Source of the DNA: Mycobacterium kansasii ATCC 12478
GTDB lineage: Bacteria; Actinomycetota; Actinomycetes; Mycobacteriales; Mycobacteriaceae
Reading direction: 5' to 3'
Assembly: GCF_000157895.3 (NCBI RefSeq)
Contig: NC_022663.1
Location: 5,270,001 to 5,334,000 of the forward strand
Length of the DNA stretch: 64,000 nucleotides
Positions within the stretch are counted from its first letter, which is position 1; each line of letters begins with the position of its first letter. The position numbers and the translations under genes were made by a program. Below are positions 55,890-64,000 of this stretch, in pieces. Under the pieces are notes generated by a model, which was given only the letters and a program-made list of their open reading frames with translations, was not told where the DNA came from and did not search any database.

Positions 55890-57179
55890 GTGTCGGAAGG
55901 TCTGTGGATCGCCATTGCGGTCGTCGCCGTCCTGGTCGTCATCGCCGCGCTGGTCATCGGCCTGGTGCGCTATCGCCGTCGCCGGATCCGCCTGTCGACC
56001 CAGCCGAAACCGGGGGTAATCGACCGTTCGGGCGGCTACACGGCGTCGTCCGGCATCACCTTCAGCCAGACGCCCTCGGCTGTCGAGACCGTCGAACCGG
56101 CCGATCGGATCGACACCAGCGGACTGCCCGCAGTCGGCGACGATGCGACCCTCCCGCGTGACGCCGTCAAACGCACCATCTCCGATGTCCATCTCCCCGA
56201 GGTCGAGCCCGGACCCGAGACCGTTGCGCCGCCGGTAGCGCCGGAAGTCGAGGCGATCGAGCCGCCGGAAGGGCGGTTGGAGCGGCTGCGCGGGCGGCTC
56301 GCCAAGTCGCAGAACGCCTTCGGCCGCAGCATGCTGGGTTTGCTCGGCGGCGGCGACCTGGACGAGGACTCCTGGCAGGACGTCGAGGACACCTTGCTGG
56401 TCGCCGATCTGGGCCCGGTGGTCACCCAGTCGGTGGTGTCGCAGCTGCGCAGCAGGCTGGCCAGCGCCGATGTGCGTTCCGAGGCGGATGCCCGGGCCGT
56501 GCTACGAGAGGTCCTCGTCAAAGAACTGCAGCCGATCATGGACCGCTCGATCCGGGCGCTGCCGCACGCCGACCATCCCTCGGTGTTGCTGGTGGTGGGT
56601 GTCAACGGCACCGGCAAGACCACCACCGTCGGTAAGTTGGCGCGGGTGCTGGTGGCCGACGGCCGGCGGGTCGTGCTCGGCGCGGCCGACACCTTCCGGG
56701 CCGCGGCGGCCGATCAACTGCAGACCTGGGCGGCCCGGGTGGGTGCGGAGGTGGTGCGCGGGGCCGAAGGCGCCGACCCGGCATCGGTGGCCTTCGATGC
56801 CGTCGACAAGGGCATCGCACACGGCGCAGACGTCGTGCTCATCGACACCGCCGGCCGGCTGCACACCAAGGTTGGGTTGATGGACGAACTCGGCAAGGTC
56901 AAGCGGGTGGTTACCCGCCGTGCCGCCGTTGACGAGGTACTGCTGGTGCTCGACGCCACGATCGGGCAGAACGGACTGGCGCAGGCCAGGGTTTTCGCCG
57001 AAGTCGTCGACATCACCGGCGTGGTGCTCACCAAACTGGACGGAACGGCCAAGGGCGGCATCGTCTTCCGCGTCCAACAGGAGCTTGGCGTGCCGGTCAA
57101 GCTGGTCGGGCTCGGTGAAGGCCCCGACGACCTGGCGCCGTTCGAACCGGCCGCCTTCGTCGACGCCCTGCTCGGCTAG
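55890..57179 (+). CDS. ftsY: Signal recognition particle receptor FtsY
   Basis: SRP receptor GTPase that brings ribosome-nascent chains to the translocon. The 429 residues begin with a membrane anchor (IAIAVVAVLVVIAALVIGLV, about 7-26), then a Pro/Glu-rich A region to about 130 and the NG domain. G1 is GVNGTGKTT from residue 237, followed by DTFRAAA, DTAGRLHTK (from 319) and TKLDGTAKGG (about 380), ending GLGEGPDDLAPF. GTG 55890 follows smc by 57 bases; the two are usually co-transcribed. Confidence 0.97.
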   Translation: MSEGLWIAIAVVAVLVVIAALVIGLVRYRRRRIRLSTQPKPGVIDRSGGYTASSGITFSQTPSAVETVEPADRIDTSGLPAVGDDATLPRDAVKRTISDVHLPEVEPGPETVAPPVAPEVEAIEPPEGRLERLRGRLAKSQNAFGRSMLGLLGGGDLDEDSWQDVEDTLLVADLGPVVTQSVVSQLRSRLASADVRSEADARAVLREVLVKELQPIMDRSIRALPHADHPSVLLVVGVNGTGKTTTVGKLARVLVADGRRVVLGAADTFRAAAADQLQTWAARVGAEVVRGAEGADPASVAFDAVDKGIAHGADVVLIDTAGRLHTKVGLMDELGKVKRVVTRRAAVDEVLLVLDATIGQNGLAQARVFAEVVDITGVVLTKLDGTAKGGIVFRVQQELGVPVKLVGLGEGPDDLAPFEPAAFVDALLG

Positions 57180-57204
57180 CAGCTCTTACACAGCAAGTTT
57201 TACG

Positions 57205-57242
57205 TTAATCCTCACGAAACATCGCCGCACCATCGCCGCAAC
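57205..57242 (+). promoter_or_regulatory. Candidate GlnR box upstream of amt
   Basis: Four pentamers separated by exactly six bases: TTAAT, GAAAC, GCACC, GCAAC. GlnR boxes have the form GTNAC-N6-GAAAC, often repeated. The second pentamer is perfect, the fourth has one mismatch, the first and third are weak. It lies about 80 bases before the amt start, the usual place for nitrogen control of amt-glnB-glnD. Confidence 0.45.
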
Positions 57243-57321
57243 AACTACTGCGCATGGTTCTGGATCAGGTCGCCAGTCATAGTCCTGGGGCCCTCCCAAC
57301 GCTGACTGGAGGTGATAGCGA

Positions 57322-58755
57322 GTGGACCAATTCCCGATCATGGGCGTGCCCAACACCGGCGATACGGCCTGGATGCTGGCGAGTTCCGCCCTCGTGCTGT
57401 TGATGACGCCGGGCCTGGCTTTCTTTTACGGCGGCATGGTGCGCGCCAAGAGCGTGCTGAACATGATCATGATGAGCGTCAGTGCGATGGGCGTCGTCAC
57501 CGTGCTCTGGGTGCTCTACGGCTACTCGATGGCGTTCGGCGACGACGTCGGCAACATTGCCGGCAACCCGACCGAATACTGGGGCCTGAAGGGCCTGATC
57601 GGTGGCAACGCGGTGGCCGCCGATCCCGCGACGCAAACCGCGGCGGTGAACATCCCGTTGGCCGGCACCCTGCCGGCCACCGTGTTCGTGGCATTCCAGC
57701 TGATGTTCGCGATCATCACGGTTGCCTTGATCTCGGGTGCGGTGGCCGACCGGCTCAAGTTCGGTGCCTGGCTGGCGTTCGCCGGGCTTTGGGCGACGTT
57801 CGTCTACTTCCCGGTGGCGCACTGGGTCTTCGCGTTCGACAAATTCGCCTCCGCGCACGGCGGCTGGATCGCCAACAAGCTGCATGCCATCGACTTCGCC
57901 GGGGGCACCGCGGTCCACATCAACGCCGGTGTGGCCGGCCTGGTCCTGGCGATCGTGCTGGGCAAGCGCAAGGGCTGGCCCACGACGCTGTTCCGGCCGC
58001 ACAACCTGCCGTTCGTGATGCTCGGGGCCGGGCTGCTGTGGTTCGGCTGGTACGGGTTCAACGCCGGGTCGGCCACCAGTTCAAACGGCGCCGCCGGGTC
58101 GACGTTCATCACGACCACCGTCGCGACCGCCGCGGCCATGCTGGGCTGGCTGCTCACCGAGCGCATCCGCGACGGCAAGGCCACGACGCTGGGTGCGGCC
58201 TCGGGCATCGTCGCCGGGCTGGTCGCCATCACCCCGTCCTGTTCGTCGGTCAACGTTCTGGGCGCATTGGCGGTCGGCGCGGTGGCCGGTGTGCTGTGTG
58301 CCCTGGCGGTCGGGCTGAAATTCAAGTTCGGTTTCGACGACTCGCTGGATGTGGTCGGGGTACACCTGGTCGGCGGTCTGGTGGGCACGTTGCTGATCGG
58401 TCTGCTGGCCGCACCCGAGAGTGTGGCCATCAACGGCGTGGCCGGAGTGTCGAAGGGGTTGTTCTACGGCGGCGGGTTCGCGCAGCTGGAACGGCAAGCG
58501 GTCGGCGCGTTCAGCGTTCTGGTCTACTCTGGCGTCGTCACGCTTATCTTGGCTCTTATCCTGAAGTACACCATCGGGCTGCGGTTGGGTGCGGAGGAAG
58601 AATACGCGGGCATCGACGAGGCTGAGCACGCCGAGAGCGGCTATGATTTCGCGGTCACCAGCGGTTCGGTTCTTCCCCGTCCCGGCCCGGCGCTGGGTTC
58701 GCGTAACGGCCTGGAAGAGCGAGTGAGCGAGAAAGTGGAGGCGGAGCCGAAATGA
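57322..58755 (+). CDS. amt: Ammonium transporter
   Basis: Amt/Rh-family ammonium channel, 477 residues. There are eleven or so membrane helices and the family signature near FGWYGFNAGSATSS. The two pore histidines are in GGTAVHINAG and VVGVHLVGG, and the N-terminal start is short and periplasmic (PNTGDTAWMLASSALVLLMT). The cytoplasmic tail from about residue 420 is long and charged. GTG 57322 has an excellent GGAGGTGA Shine-Dalgarno. The stop overlaps the glnB ATG, the standard amt-glnB pairing in which the PII protein gates the channel. Confidence 0.97.
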   Translation: MDQFPIMGVPNTGDTAWMLASSALVLLMTPGLAFFYGGMVRAKSVLNMIMMSVSAMGVVTVLWVLYGYSMAFGDDVGNIAGNPTEYWGLKGLIGGNAVAADPATQTAAVNIPLAGTLPATVFVAFQLMFAIITVALISGAVADRLKFGAWLAFAGLWATFVYFPVAHWVFAFDKFASAHGGWIANKLHAIDFAGGTAVHINAGVAGLVLAIVLGKRKGWPTTLFRPHNLPFVMLGAGLLWFGWYGFNAGSATSSNGAAGSTFITTTVATAAAMLGWLLTERIRDGKATTLGAASGIVAGLVAITPSCSSVNVLGALAVGAVAGVLCALAVGLKFKFGFDDSLDVVGVHLVGGLVGTLLIGLLAAPESVAINGVAGVSKGLFYGGGFAQLERQAVGAFSVLVYSGVVTLILALILKYTIGLRLGAEEEYAGIDEAEHAESGYDFAVTSGSVLPRPGPALGSRNGLEERVSEKVEAEPK

Positions 58756-59090
58756 AGCTGATCACCGCGATCGTCAAGCCGTTCACCCTCGACGACGTCA
58801 AGGCCAGCCTCGAGGACGCCGGCGTCCTGGGGATGACCGTCAGCGAAATCCAGGGCTATGGACGGCAGAAGGGCCACACCGAGGTCTACCGGGGTGCGGA
58901 ATACTCGGTCGATTTCGTGCCCAAGGTCCGGGTCGAAGTCGTCGTCGACGATTCCATTGTCGACAAGGTCGTCGACAGCATCGTGCGGGCGGCGCGCACC
59001 GGCAAGATCGGCGACGGGAAGGTGTGGGTCAGCCCCGTGGACACCATCGTGCGGGTACGCACCGGTGAACGCGGACCGGACGCGCTGTGA
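58752..59090 (+). CDS. glnB: Nitrogen regulatory protein PII
   Basis: Trimeric PII signal protein, 112 residues. The T-loop carries Tyr51 in VYRGAEY, the modification site (adenylylated by GlnD in actinobacteria). The B-loop GKIGDGKVWV and the C-terminal VRTGERGPDAL are conserved. Overlap with amt is 4 bases (ATGA). glnD follows after 57 bases containing a G+C palindrome. Confidence 0.97.
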   Translation: MKLITAIVKPFTLDDVKASLEDAGVLGMTVSEIQGYGRQKGHTEVYRGAEYSVDFVPKVRVEVVVDDSIVDKVVDSIVRAARTGKIGDGKVWVSPVDTIVRVRTGERGPDAL

Positions 59091-59123
59091 GAGTCGCCGC
59101 GCATTGCTGAACAGATCTGGGAC

Positions 59124-59139
59124 GGGCCGGCGCCGGCCC
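59124..59139 (+). other. G+C palindrome between glnB and glnD
   Basis: GGGCCGGCGCCGGCCC is self-complementary over 16 bases and ends 8 bases before the glnD ATG. In RNA it would form a 6-bp stem with a GCGC loop covering the ribosome-binding region, which could lower glnD translation relative to glnB. Confidence 0.5.
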
Positions 59140-59147
59140 CACCCGGG

Positions 59148-61595
59148 ATGACTCCCGACCAGCCAGGTCAGTGCGGAACCGCCTGCCCGGCAAGCGATTT
59201 GGTTGCCGGACGGCGCCAATTGCTTTCCCACGACCAGCGGGCACCGCATCCTGCGGAGCTGCGACAGGCCTGGCTGGACCTGCACGAGTCCTGGCTGACC
59301 GCCAAGGCCGCAGAAATCGGGATCACCGACGACAGCGGGTTCGCGATCGTCGGGGTCGGTGGGCTCGGCCGACGCGAGCTGCTGCCGCATTCCGACCTGG
59401 ATCTGCTGCTGGTGCACGACGGCAAGCCTGCCGAGGTGCTGGGGGAGGTCGCCGACAAGCTGTGGTACCCGTTGTGGGACGCCAACATTCGGCTCGACCA
59501 CAGCGTGCGAACCGTTCCCGACGCGCTGGCTGTGGCCAATTCCGACCTGGTGGCCGCCCTGGGCATGCTGGAAGCCCGTCACATCGCCGGCGACAAGCGA
59601 CTTTCCGACGGGTTGATCGAAGGCGTGCGGCGGCAATGGCGCAGCGGAATACGTTCGCGCATGGACGAACTCGTCGAAATCACACATGACCGTTGGTTGC
59701 GTTACGGCCGCATCGCCCAGCGCGCCGAACCCGACCTCAAGTCGGGTCGCGGTGGCCTTCGTGACGTGCAGTTGCTCAACGCGCTGGCGATCGCGCAGCT
59801 CATCGACCGCCACGGCATGGCCGCTCCGGGCCTGCCGGTGGGTTCGCTGGACGACGCCTACCTCACGCTGCTCAACGTGCGCACCGAACTGCACCGGGTA
59901 TCGGGCCGCGGACACGATCTGCTGCTGGCCCAGCACGCCGACGACATCAGCGCAGCCCTGCATTTCGGCGACCGATTCGACCTGGCGCGAATGCTGTCCG
60001 GCGCCGGCCGCACCATCGCCTACCACTCCGAAACCGGGCTGCGCACCGCCGTCAACGCGTTGCCGCGGCGGGGCATCTCGGCCTTGCGGCACCGGCCGAA
60101 GCGGCGGCCGCTCGACGAGGGCGTGGTCGAATACGCCAGCGAGATCGTGCTGGCCCGTGACGCTCACCCCGAACGTGATCCCGGGCTGATGCTGCGCGTG
60201 GCCGCCGCCGCGGCCGACACCGGACTGCCCATCGGCGCCGCTACCTTGAGCCGGCTGGCCACGTGCACTCCGGAGCTGCCGACGCCCTGGCCGCGTGAGG
60301 TATTGGACGACCTGCTGGTGGTACTGCTGGCCGGCCCCACCGCGGTGGGGACGATCGAAGCGCTCGACCGCACCGGGTTGTGGGGCCGATTGCTGCCGGA
60401 ATGGGGCAGCATCCGCGACCTCCCGCCCCGCGATGTCGCCCACAAATGGACCGTGGACCGTCATGTGATCGAGACCGCCATCCATGCCGCGCCGCTGTCT
60501 ACCCGAGTGGCGCGACCCGATCTGCTGGCGCTCGGCGCGCTGCTGCACGACATCGGGAAGGGCAGGGGCGCCGATCACAGCGTGCTCGGCTCCGAAATGG
60601 TCATGCAGATCGGCGAACGGCTGGGTCTGCCGCCCGCGGACATCGACGTGCTGTCCAAGCTGGTGCGTCACCACTTGCTGCTACCCGTGGTAGCCACCCG
60701 AAGCGACTTGAACGACCCGAAAACCATCGAGGGCGTATCCGAGGCCCTGGGCGGAGACCCGCAACTGCTGGAGGTGCTGCACGCGCTGACGGAGGCGGAC
60801 TCGAAGGCCACCGGCCCGGGAGTATGGAGTGACTGGAAGGCTTCGCTGGTCGAAAAACTGGTGTCACGCTGCCGGATGGTGATGGCTGGTGAGGCGCTGC
60901 CGCAGGCGAAACCGCTTGCGCCACATTATCTTTCACTGGCAGCCGATCACGGGGTGCACGTGGAGATCGGACCCGGCGACAGCGCGCGGATGTACCAGGT
61001 GGTGATGGTCGCACCGGACAAACCGGGGTTGGTCTCCAAAGCCGCCGCCGTGCTGGCGCTGAATTCGCTGGGCGTCCATTCCGCGGCGGTCAACAGCCAC
61101 GACGGCGTTGCGATCACCGAATTCGTGGTGTCCCCGCTGTTCGGTTCGCCGCCGGCGGCCGAACTGCTGCGCCAGCAGTTCGTCGGTGCCCTCGGCGGCG
61201 ATGTCGACGTGCTGGCCATGGTCGAAAAGCGGGACAGCGAGGCCAGCAGTTTCGCATCCGAACGAGCCGGTGAGGTGGTGGCCGGAGTGCCGGTCACGCG
61301 TTCGGCCGCCCCGCCGCGCATCCTGTGGCTCCAATCCGCGATCCCCGGCCAGCTCCTCCTTGAGGTTCGTGCCATGGATAGACCGGGATTGCTCGCGCTG
61401 CTCGCGCACGCCCTGGAGCGCGCGGGCGCCGATATCCGGTGGGCCAAGGTCAACACTTTCGGGTCGACCGCGGCCGACGTTTTCTGCGTGACCGTTCCCG
61501 GGGAGTTCGACGTACCTGCTGCGGTCGAGCAGCAGCTGTCGGCGGTGCTGGGTACCCCCGCCGACGTATTGGTCGACGAGCCCGTCGGCGATTAG
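59148..61595 (+). CDS. glnD: PII nucleotidyltransferase/nucleotide-removing enzyme GlnD
   Basis: Bifunctional sensor that modifies and demodifies PII in response to glutamine. In 815 residues: nucleotidyltransferase domain with GVGGLGRRELLPHSDLDLL (69-87; acidic pair Asp83/Asp85), an HD domain with ALLHDIGKGRGADHS at about 463-477, and two C-terminal ACT domains (about 615-690, MVAPDKPGLVSKAAAVL; and about 735-805, VRAMDRPGLLALLAHAL). In actinobacteria the activity is adenylylation rather than uridylylation. The stop is 11 bases from the convergent helicase stop. Confidence 0.97.
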   Translation: MTPDQPGQCGTACPASDLVAGRRQLLSHDQRAPHPAELRQAWLDLHESWLTAKAAEIGITDDSGFAIVGVGGLGRRELLPHSDLDLLLVHDGKPAEVLGEVADKLWYPLWDANIRLDHSVRTVPDALAVANSDLVAALGMLEARHIAGDKRLSDGLIEGVRRQWRSGIRSRMDELVEITHDRWLRYGRIAQRAEPDLKSGRGGLRDVQLLNALAIAQLIDRHGMAAPGLPVGSLDDAYLTLLNVRTELHRVSGRGHDLLLAQHADDISAALHFGDRFDLARMLSGAGRTIAYHSETGLRTAVNALPRRGISALRHRPKRRPLDEGVVEYASEIVLARDAHPERDPGLMLRVAAAAADTGLPIGAATLSRLATCTPELPTPWPREVLDDLLVVLLAGPTAVGTIEALDRTGLWGRLLPEWGSIRDLPPRDVAHKWTVDRHVIETAIHAAPLSTRVARPDLLALGALLHDIGKGRGADHSVLGSEMVMQIGERLGLPPADIDVLSKLVRHHLLLPVVATRSDLNDPKTIEGVSEALGGDPQLLEVLHALTEADSKATGPGVWSDWKASLVEKLVSRCRMVMAGEALPQAKPLAPHYLSLAADHGVHVEIGPGDSARMYQVVMVAPDKPGLVSKAAAVLALNSLGVHSAAVNSHDGVAITEFVVSPLFGSPPAAELLRQQFVGALGGDVDVLAMVEKRDSEASSFASERAGEVVAGVPVTRSAAPPRILWLQSAIPGQLLLEVRAMDRPGLLALLAHALERAGADIRWAKVNTFGSTAADVFCVTVPGEFDVPAAVEQQLSAVLGTPADVLVDEPVGD

Positions 61596-61606
61596 CCCGG
61601 CCCCGG

Positions 61607-63328
61607 TCACAGCTGCTCGGCGTTCAACTGGTGCAACGCTTCGATGCGCGCCTTGAGCTGCTCGCGGGTTGCGGCGGCGATCGGCGGGCCGCCGCAGCGG
61701 CGGCGAAGTTCGTTGTGTATCCAGCCGTGCGGCCGGCCGGTGCGGTGATGAGCTATCGCCACCAGGCTGTTGAGCTCGCGGCGCAGCTCGCGGAGTTGGC
61801 CGTGGGTGGTAGCCGGCTGGGCCGGGCCCGACTGCGCGGCCGCGTGCTGAAGGCGGGCCCGCCTTTGGAGCTGCTCGTCCTGGCGCCGGTGCAGCAGGGC
61901 GCGCATCTGCTCCGCGTCGAGCAGCCCCGGGATGCCGAGGTAGTCGGCCTCCTCGTCGCTTCCCGCCGGAGTGGCGGTGCCGAACGACGACCCGTCGAAG
62001 ATGACCTGATCCAATTCGGCGTCGGCTCCCAGTGCGGTGAAGCCGGTTTCACCCGGTTCGGTTTGCGTCCTGGTGGCGGGATCACCGGTAAGTGGATCGT
62101 CGCCCGATTCCCGGTGCGGCTTGCCCAGCACATGGTTGCGCTGGGCCTCCAGCTCGCTGGCCAGCTGCAGCAGGCTGGGAACCGACGGCAGGAAGATGCT
62201 TGCGGTTTCACCGGGTCGGCGTGACCGCACGAACCGGCCAACCGCCTGCGCGAAGAACAGCGGTGTCGACGCACTGGTGGCATAGATCCCGACCGACAGG
62301 CGAGGGACGTCGACGCCTTCGGAAACCATTCGCACGGCGACCAGCCACCTGTTGGTGCTCGAGGCGAATTCCGCTATGCGGGAGGAAGATCCGGGATCGT
62401 CGGAGAGGACGACGGTGGGCGCTTCGGACGTCAGCTTGGTCAGCAACCCGGCATAGGCTCGGGCCGCCGTCCGGTCCGAGGCGATGATCATGCCGCCGGC
62501 GTCGGGCACCTGGGCGCGCAGTTGACGCAGCCGCTGGTCGGCGGCGGTGATGACCGCCGGCATCCACTCGCCGGCAGGGTCCAGCGCCGTGCGCCAGGCC
62601 CGTGCGGTCTGCTCGGCCGACAATGGCTCACCCAGGCGCGCCTCATGCTCCTCGCCGGCGCTGTCGCGCCAGCGCGCCTGCCCGGAGTAGGCGAGGAACA
62701 CCACCGGCCGGACCACGCCGTCGGCAAGGGCTTCGGCATAGCCGTAGGTGTGGTCGGCTTGGGAACGCAGCACCCCGTCCCCGTCGGGCGCATAGCTGAC
62801 GAACGGGATCGGACTGTCGTCGCTGCGAAACGGTGTGCCCGTCAGGCCAAGCCGGCGGGAGGCGTCGCCGAACGCCTCCCGGATGGCGTCGCCCCAGGCC
62901 TTGGCATCGCCGCCGTGGTGGATCTCGTCGAAAACGACCAGCGTCTTGCGTTGTTCGGTGCGCACTCGGTGCAGCGTCGGATGCGCGGCGACCTGGGCGT
63001 AGGTGACGACGACGCCGTGGTACTCCGGTGAGGTCTGGGGGTTGGAGTTGGTGAACCTGGGGTCCAGGGCCAGCCCGTGCCGCGCGGCGGCCTGTGCCCA
63101 CTGAATTTTCAGGTGCTCGGTGGGCACCACGACGGTGACCTGCTCGACCGCGCGATGGCTCAGCAATTCGGCCGTGATCCGCAGGGCGAACGTCGTCTTG
63201 CCCGATCCGGGGGTGGCCACGGCCAGGAAATCCCGCGGCTCGGCGGCCAGGTACTTGACGATTGCGCGGCGCTGCCAGCCCCGCAACGGCCGACTGCCTT
63301 CGGCGTCGGCGTGACTGACCTGCTGCAT
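61607..63328 (-). CDS. SF2 DNA/RNA helicase (Rv2917 homologue)
   Basis: Superfamily II helicase-like ATPase of 573 residues. It has motif I ATPGSGKTT (38-46), motif II DEIH (134-137) in VVFDEIHHGGDAK, motif III-like GLTGTPFR and a C-terminal helicase domain with AVGRFVRSRR (motif VI). A charged tail (about 440-573) with QRRARLQHAA follows. It resembles UvrB/ResIII-type helicases of unknown specific role. ATG 63328 gives MQQVSHADAEGSRPLRGWQ; M. tuberculosis Rv2917 is longer as I recall, so an upstream start is possible though I see none. It converges on glnD. Confidence 0.88.
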   Translation of the reverse strand: MQQVSHADAEGSRPLRGWQRRAIVKYLAAEPRDFLAVATPGSGKTTFALRITAELLSHRAVEQVTVVVPTEHLKIQWAQAAARHGLALDPRFTNSNPQTSPEYHGVVVTYAQVAAHPTLHRVRTEQRKTLVVFDEIHHGGDAKAWGDAIREAFGDASRRLGLTGTPFRSDDSPIPFVSYAPDGDGVLRSQADHTYGYAEALADGVVRPVVFLAYSGQARWRDSAGEEHEARLGEPLSAEQTARAWRTALDPAGEWMPAVITAADQRLRQLRAQVPDAGGMIIASDRTAARAYAGLLTKLTSEAPTVVLSDDPGSSSRIAEFASSTNRWLVAVRMVSEGVDVPRLSVGIYATSASTPLFFAQAVGRFVRSRRPGETASIFLPSVPSLLQLASELEAQRNHVLGKPHRESGDDPLTGDPATRTQTEPGETGFTALGADAELDQVIFDGSSFGTATPAGSDEEADYLGIPGLLDAEQMRALLHRRQDEQLQRRARLQHAAAQSGPAQPATTHGQLRELRRELNSLVAIAHHRTGRPHGWIHNELRRRCGGPPIAAATREQLKARIEALHQLNAEQL

Positions 63329-63522
63329 CGAACACTGCCCCCCAGATGCTCACCCGCGCGTGGCGGTTCACGTTCACGCCGTCACATGGCTCCGCACGCC
63401 GACCCGACGCGCTGGCATGTCGCGGCACAACACGCGGGGAGCCGTTGTCGGCACACCGGCGGGCGCGACGAATACGTTGCGGGTCGGATCAGTGCGGCTG
63501 GGCCGCGAGTGTGAAATCTAGC

Positions 63523-63962
63523 ATGGCAACGCTTTTCGGTGCAGTCGCGACATGGGTCACGTCCGGATCGGCCCGCCGCGTTCTTCGGGCCGACGGTTGC
63601 GCCGGAGACGTCACATCGCTGAAAGCGGGTATCGGTGTGAAGGTTGGCCGGCGTCGGGTTGGTCCGGAATACGCGTATTACGAGTTGTTCGCAGACCCCT
63701 CGATGCTGGCCGCTCAGTTCCTCAGGGACGTCAGTGCCAGGCATCCACACCCCGTGCCGTGCCCGGAGGGCAACCCTCGCCCGGGCCCTGGGGGTACGAC
63801 AGCGCGCCGAACACGACCGCCGGTTCGACCCTGTGCGGACGCGTCGAAGGCGGCGACGATGTCGCGGTCGAGTGGACGAAAGACCGCGACCTGCTCCTGG
63901 CTCTGGCCAGCGGACCCGACCTCGCCGGCCTGTACAACTGGTGGAAAGCCAACCGATCGTAA
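63523..63962 (+). pseudogene. Small conserved mycobacterial protein, apparently split by a one-base frameshift
   Basis: From ATG 63523 one frame gives MATLFGAVATWVTSGSARR... then YAYYELFADPSMLAAQFLRD and HPHPVPCPEGNPRPGP up to about 63792. After that the sensible frame shifts: PWGYDSAPNTTAGSTLCG, then VAVEWTKDRDLLLALASGPD and LYNWWKANRS, stopping at 63962. One missing base near GGCCCTGGGG (63791-63800) would join them into a protein of about 146 residues. The pattern (paired cysteines, CG...V-WT, closing WW) resembles a domain I associate with mycobacterial secreted or kinase-linked proteins of unknown function. A sequencing error is equally possible. Confidence 0.6.
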
Positions 63963-64000
63963 TAGGTGGCGCGGCCTGCTCTACGGTGGGCGGGCTGGCC

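Noticed and set aside
53967..56192. 741-codon minus-strand frame across smc and ftsY
   Set aside because: Antisense shadow of two certain genes, with a repetitive Arg/Gln/His-rich translation.
57312..58625. 437-codon plus-strand frame overlapping amt
   Set aside because: It is an alternative frame of amt with low-complexity Arg/Gly/Asp protein. amt has clear homology and a good ribosome-binding site.

Overview
This window is mycobacterial chromosome. It combines a complete core locus for phthiocerol dimycocerosate (PDIM, DIM) with the conserved rnc-mutM-smc-ftsY-amt-glnB-glnD housekeeping block. Base composition is G+C rich, GTG starts are frequent, and the encoded proteins closely resemble what I know of their M. 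tuberculosis counterparts. Gene content differs from the M. tuberculosis complex: two methyltransferases lie between papA5 and mas, and an EspA/EspE-like gene lies between acyP and smc. I therefore infer a slow-growing, PDIM-producing, probably phenolic-glycolipid-producing, non-tuberculosis Mycobacterium. I do not assign a species.

Layout. 1-8818: the 5' end of mmpL7, then fadD28 (- strand) diverging from mas (+ strand). This set activates and builds mycocerosic acids and begins the exporter gene. 8819-12114: an accessory island with an Rv2952-like methyltransferase, an Rv2959c-like rhamnosyl O-methyltransferase, a 9-bp tandem repeat and an IS256-type transposase remnant. 12115-44463 (- strand): a compact operon read right to left, fadD26-ppsA-ppsB-ppsC-ppsD-ppsE-drrA-drrB-drrC-papA5. 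Junctions from fadD26 to ppsE, and from drrA to drrC, overlap by 4 bases. FadD26 loads a long fatty acid on PpsA, PpsA-E build the phthiocerol backbone, TesA (45142-45873) is the release-associated thioesterase, Mas makes mycocerosates, PapA5 esterifies the diol, and DrrABC with MmpL7 export the lipid. The trans-acting enoyl reductase and ketoreductase known from M. tuberculosis are not in the window.

46180-49991 (+ strand): the sepIVA division factor, a DUF177 zinc protein, rnc, mutM, an OsmC-like protein and acylphosphatase. 49992-52171: a long leader with a CRP-like operator and a well-preserved ydaO-yuaA (cyclic di-AMP) riboswitch, followed by an EspA/EspE-family gene. 52227-61595: smc, ftsY, then amt-glnB-glnD behind a candidate GlnR site. 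61607-63328 (- strand): an SF2 helicase converging on glnD. The right end holds a small gene that appears split by a one-base frameshift.

The most unusual feature is an ESX-type secreted-protein gene placed under a cyclic di-AMP riboswitch and preceded by a CRP-type site. As I recall, that regulatory combination is known for rpfA in mycobacteria. Other regulatory finds are a perfect CRP consensus upstream of the PDIM operon, a four-copy GTCAC repeat (MtrA-like) between tesA and sepIVA, and an 18-bp palindrome just upstream of fadD28. Comparisons with M. tuberculosis proteins are from memory, not from a search.
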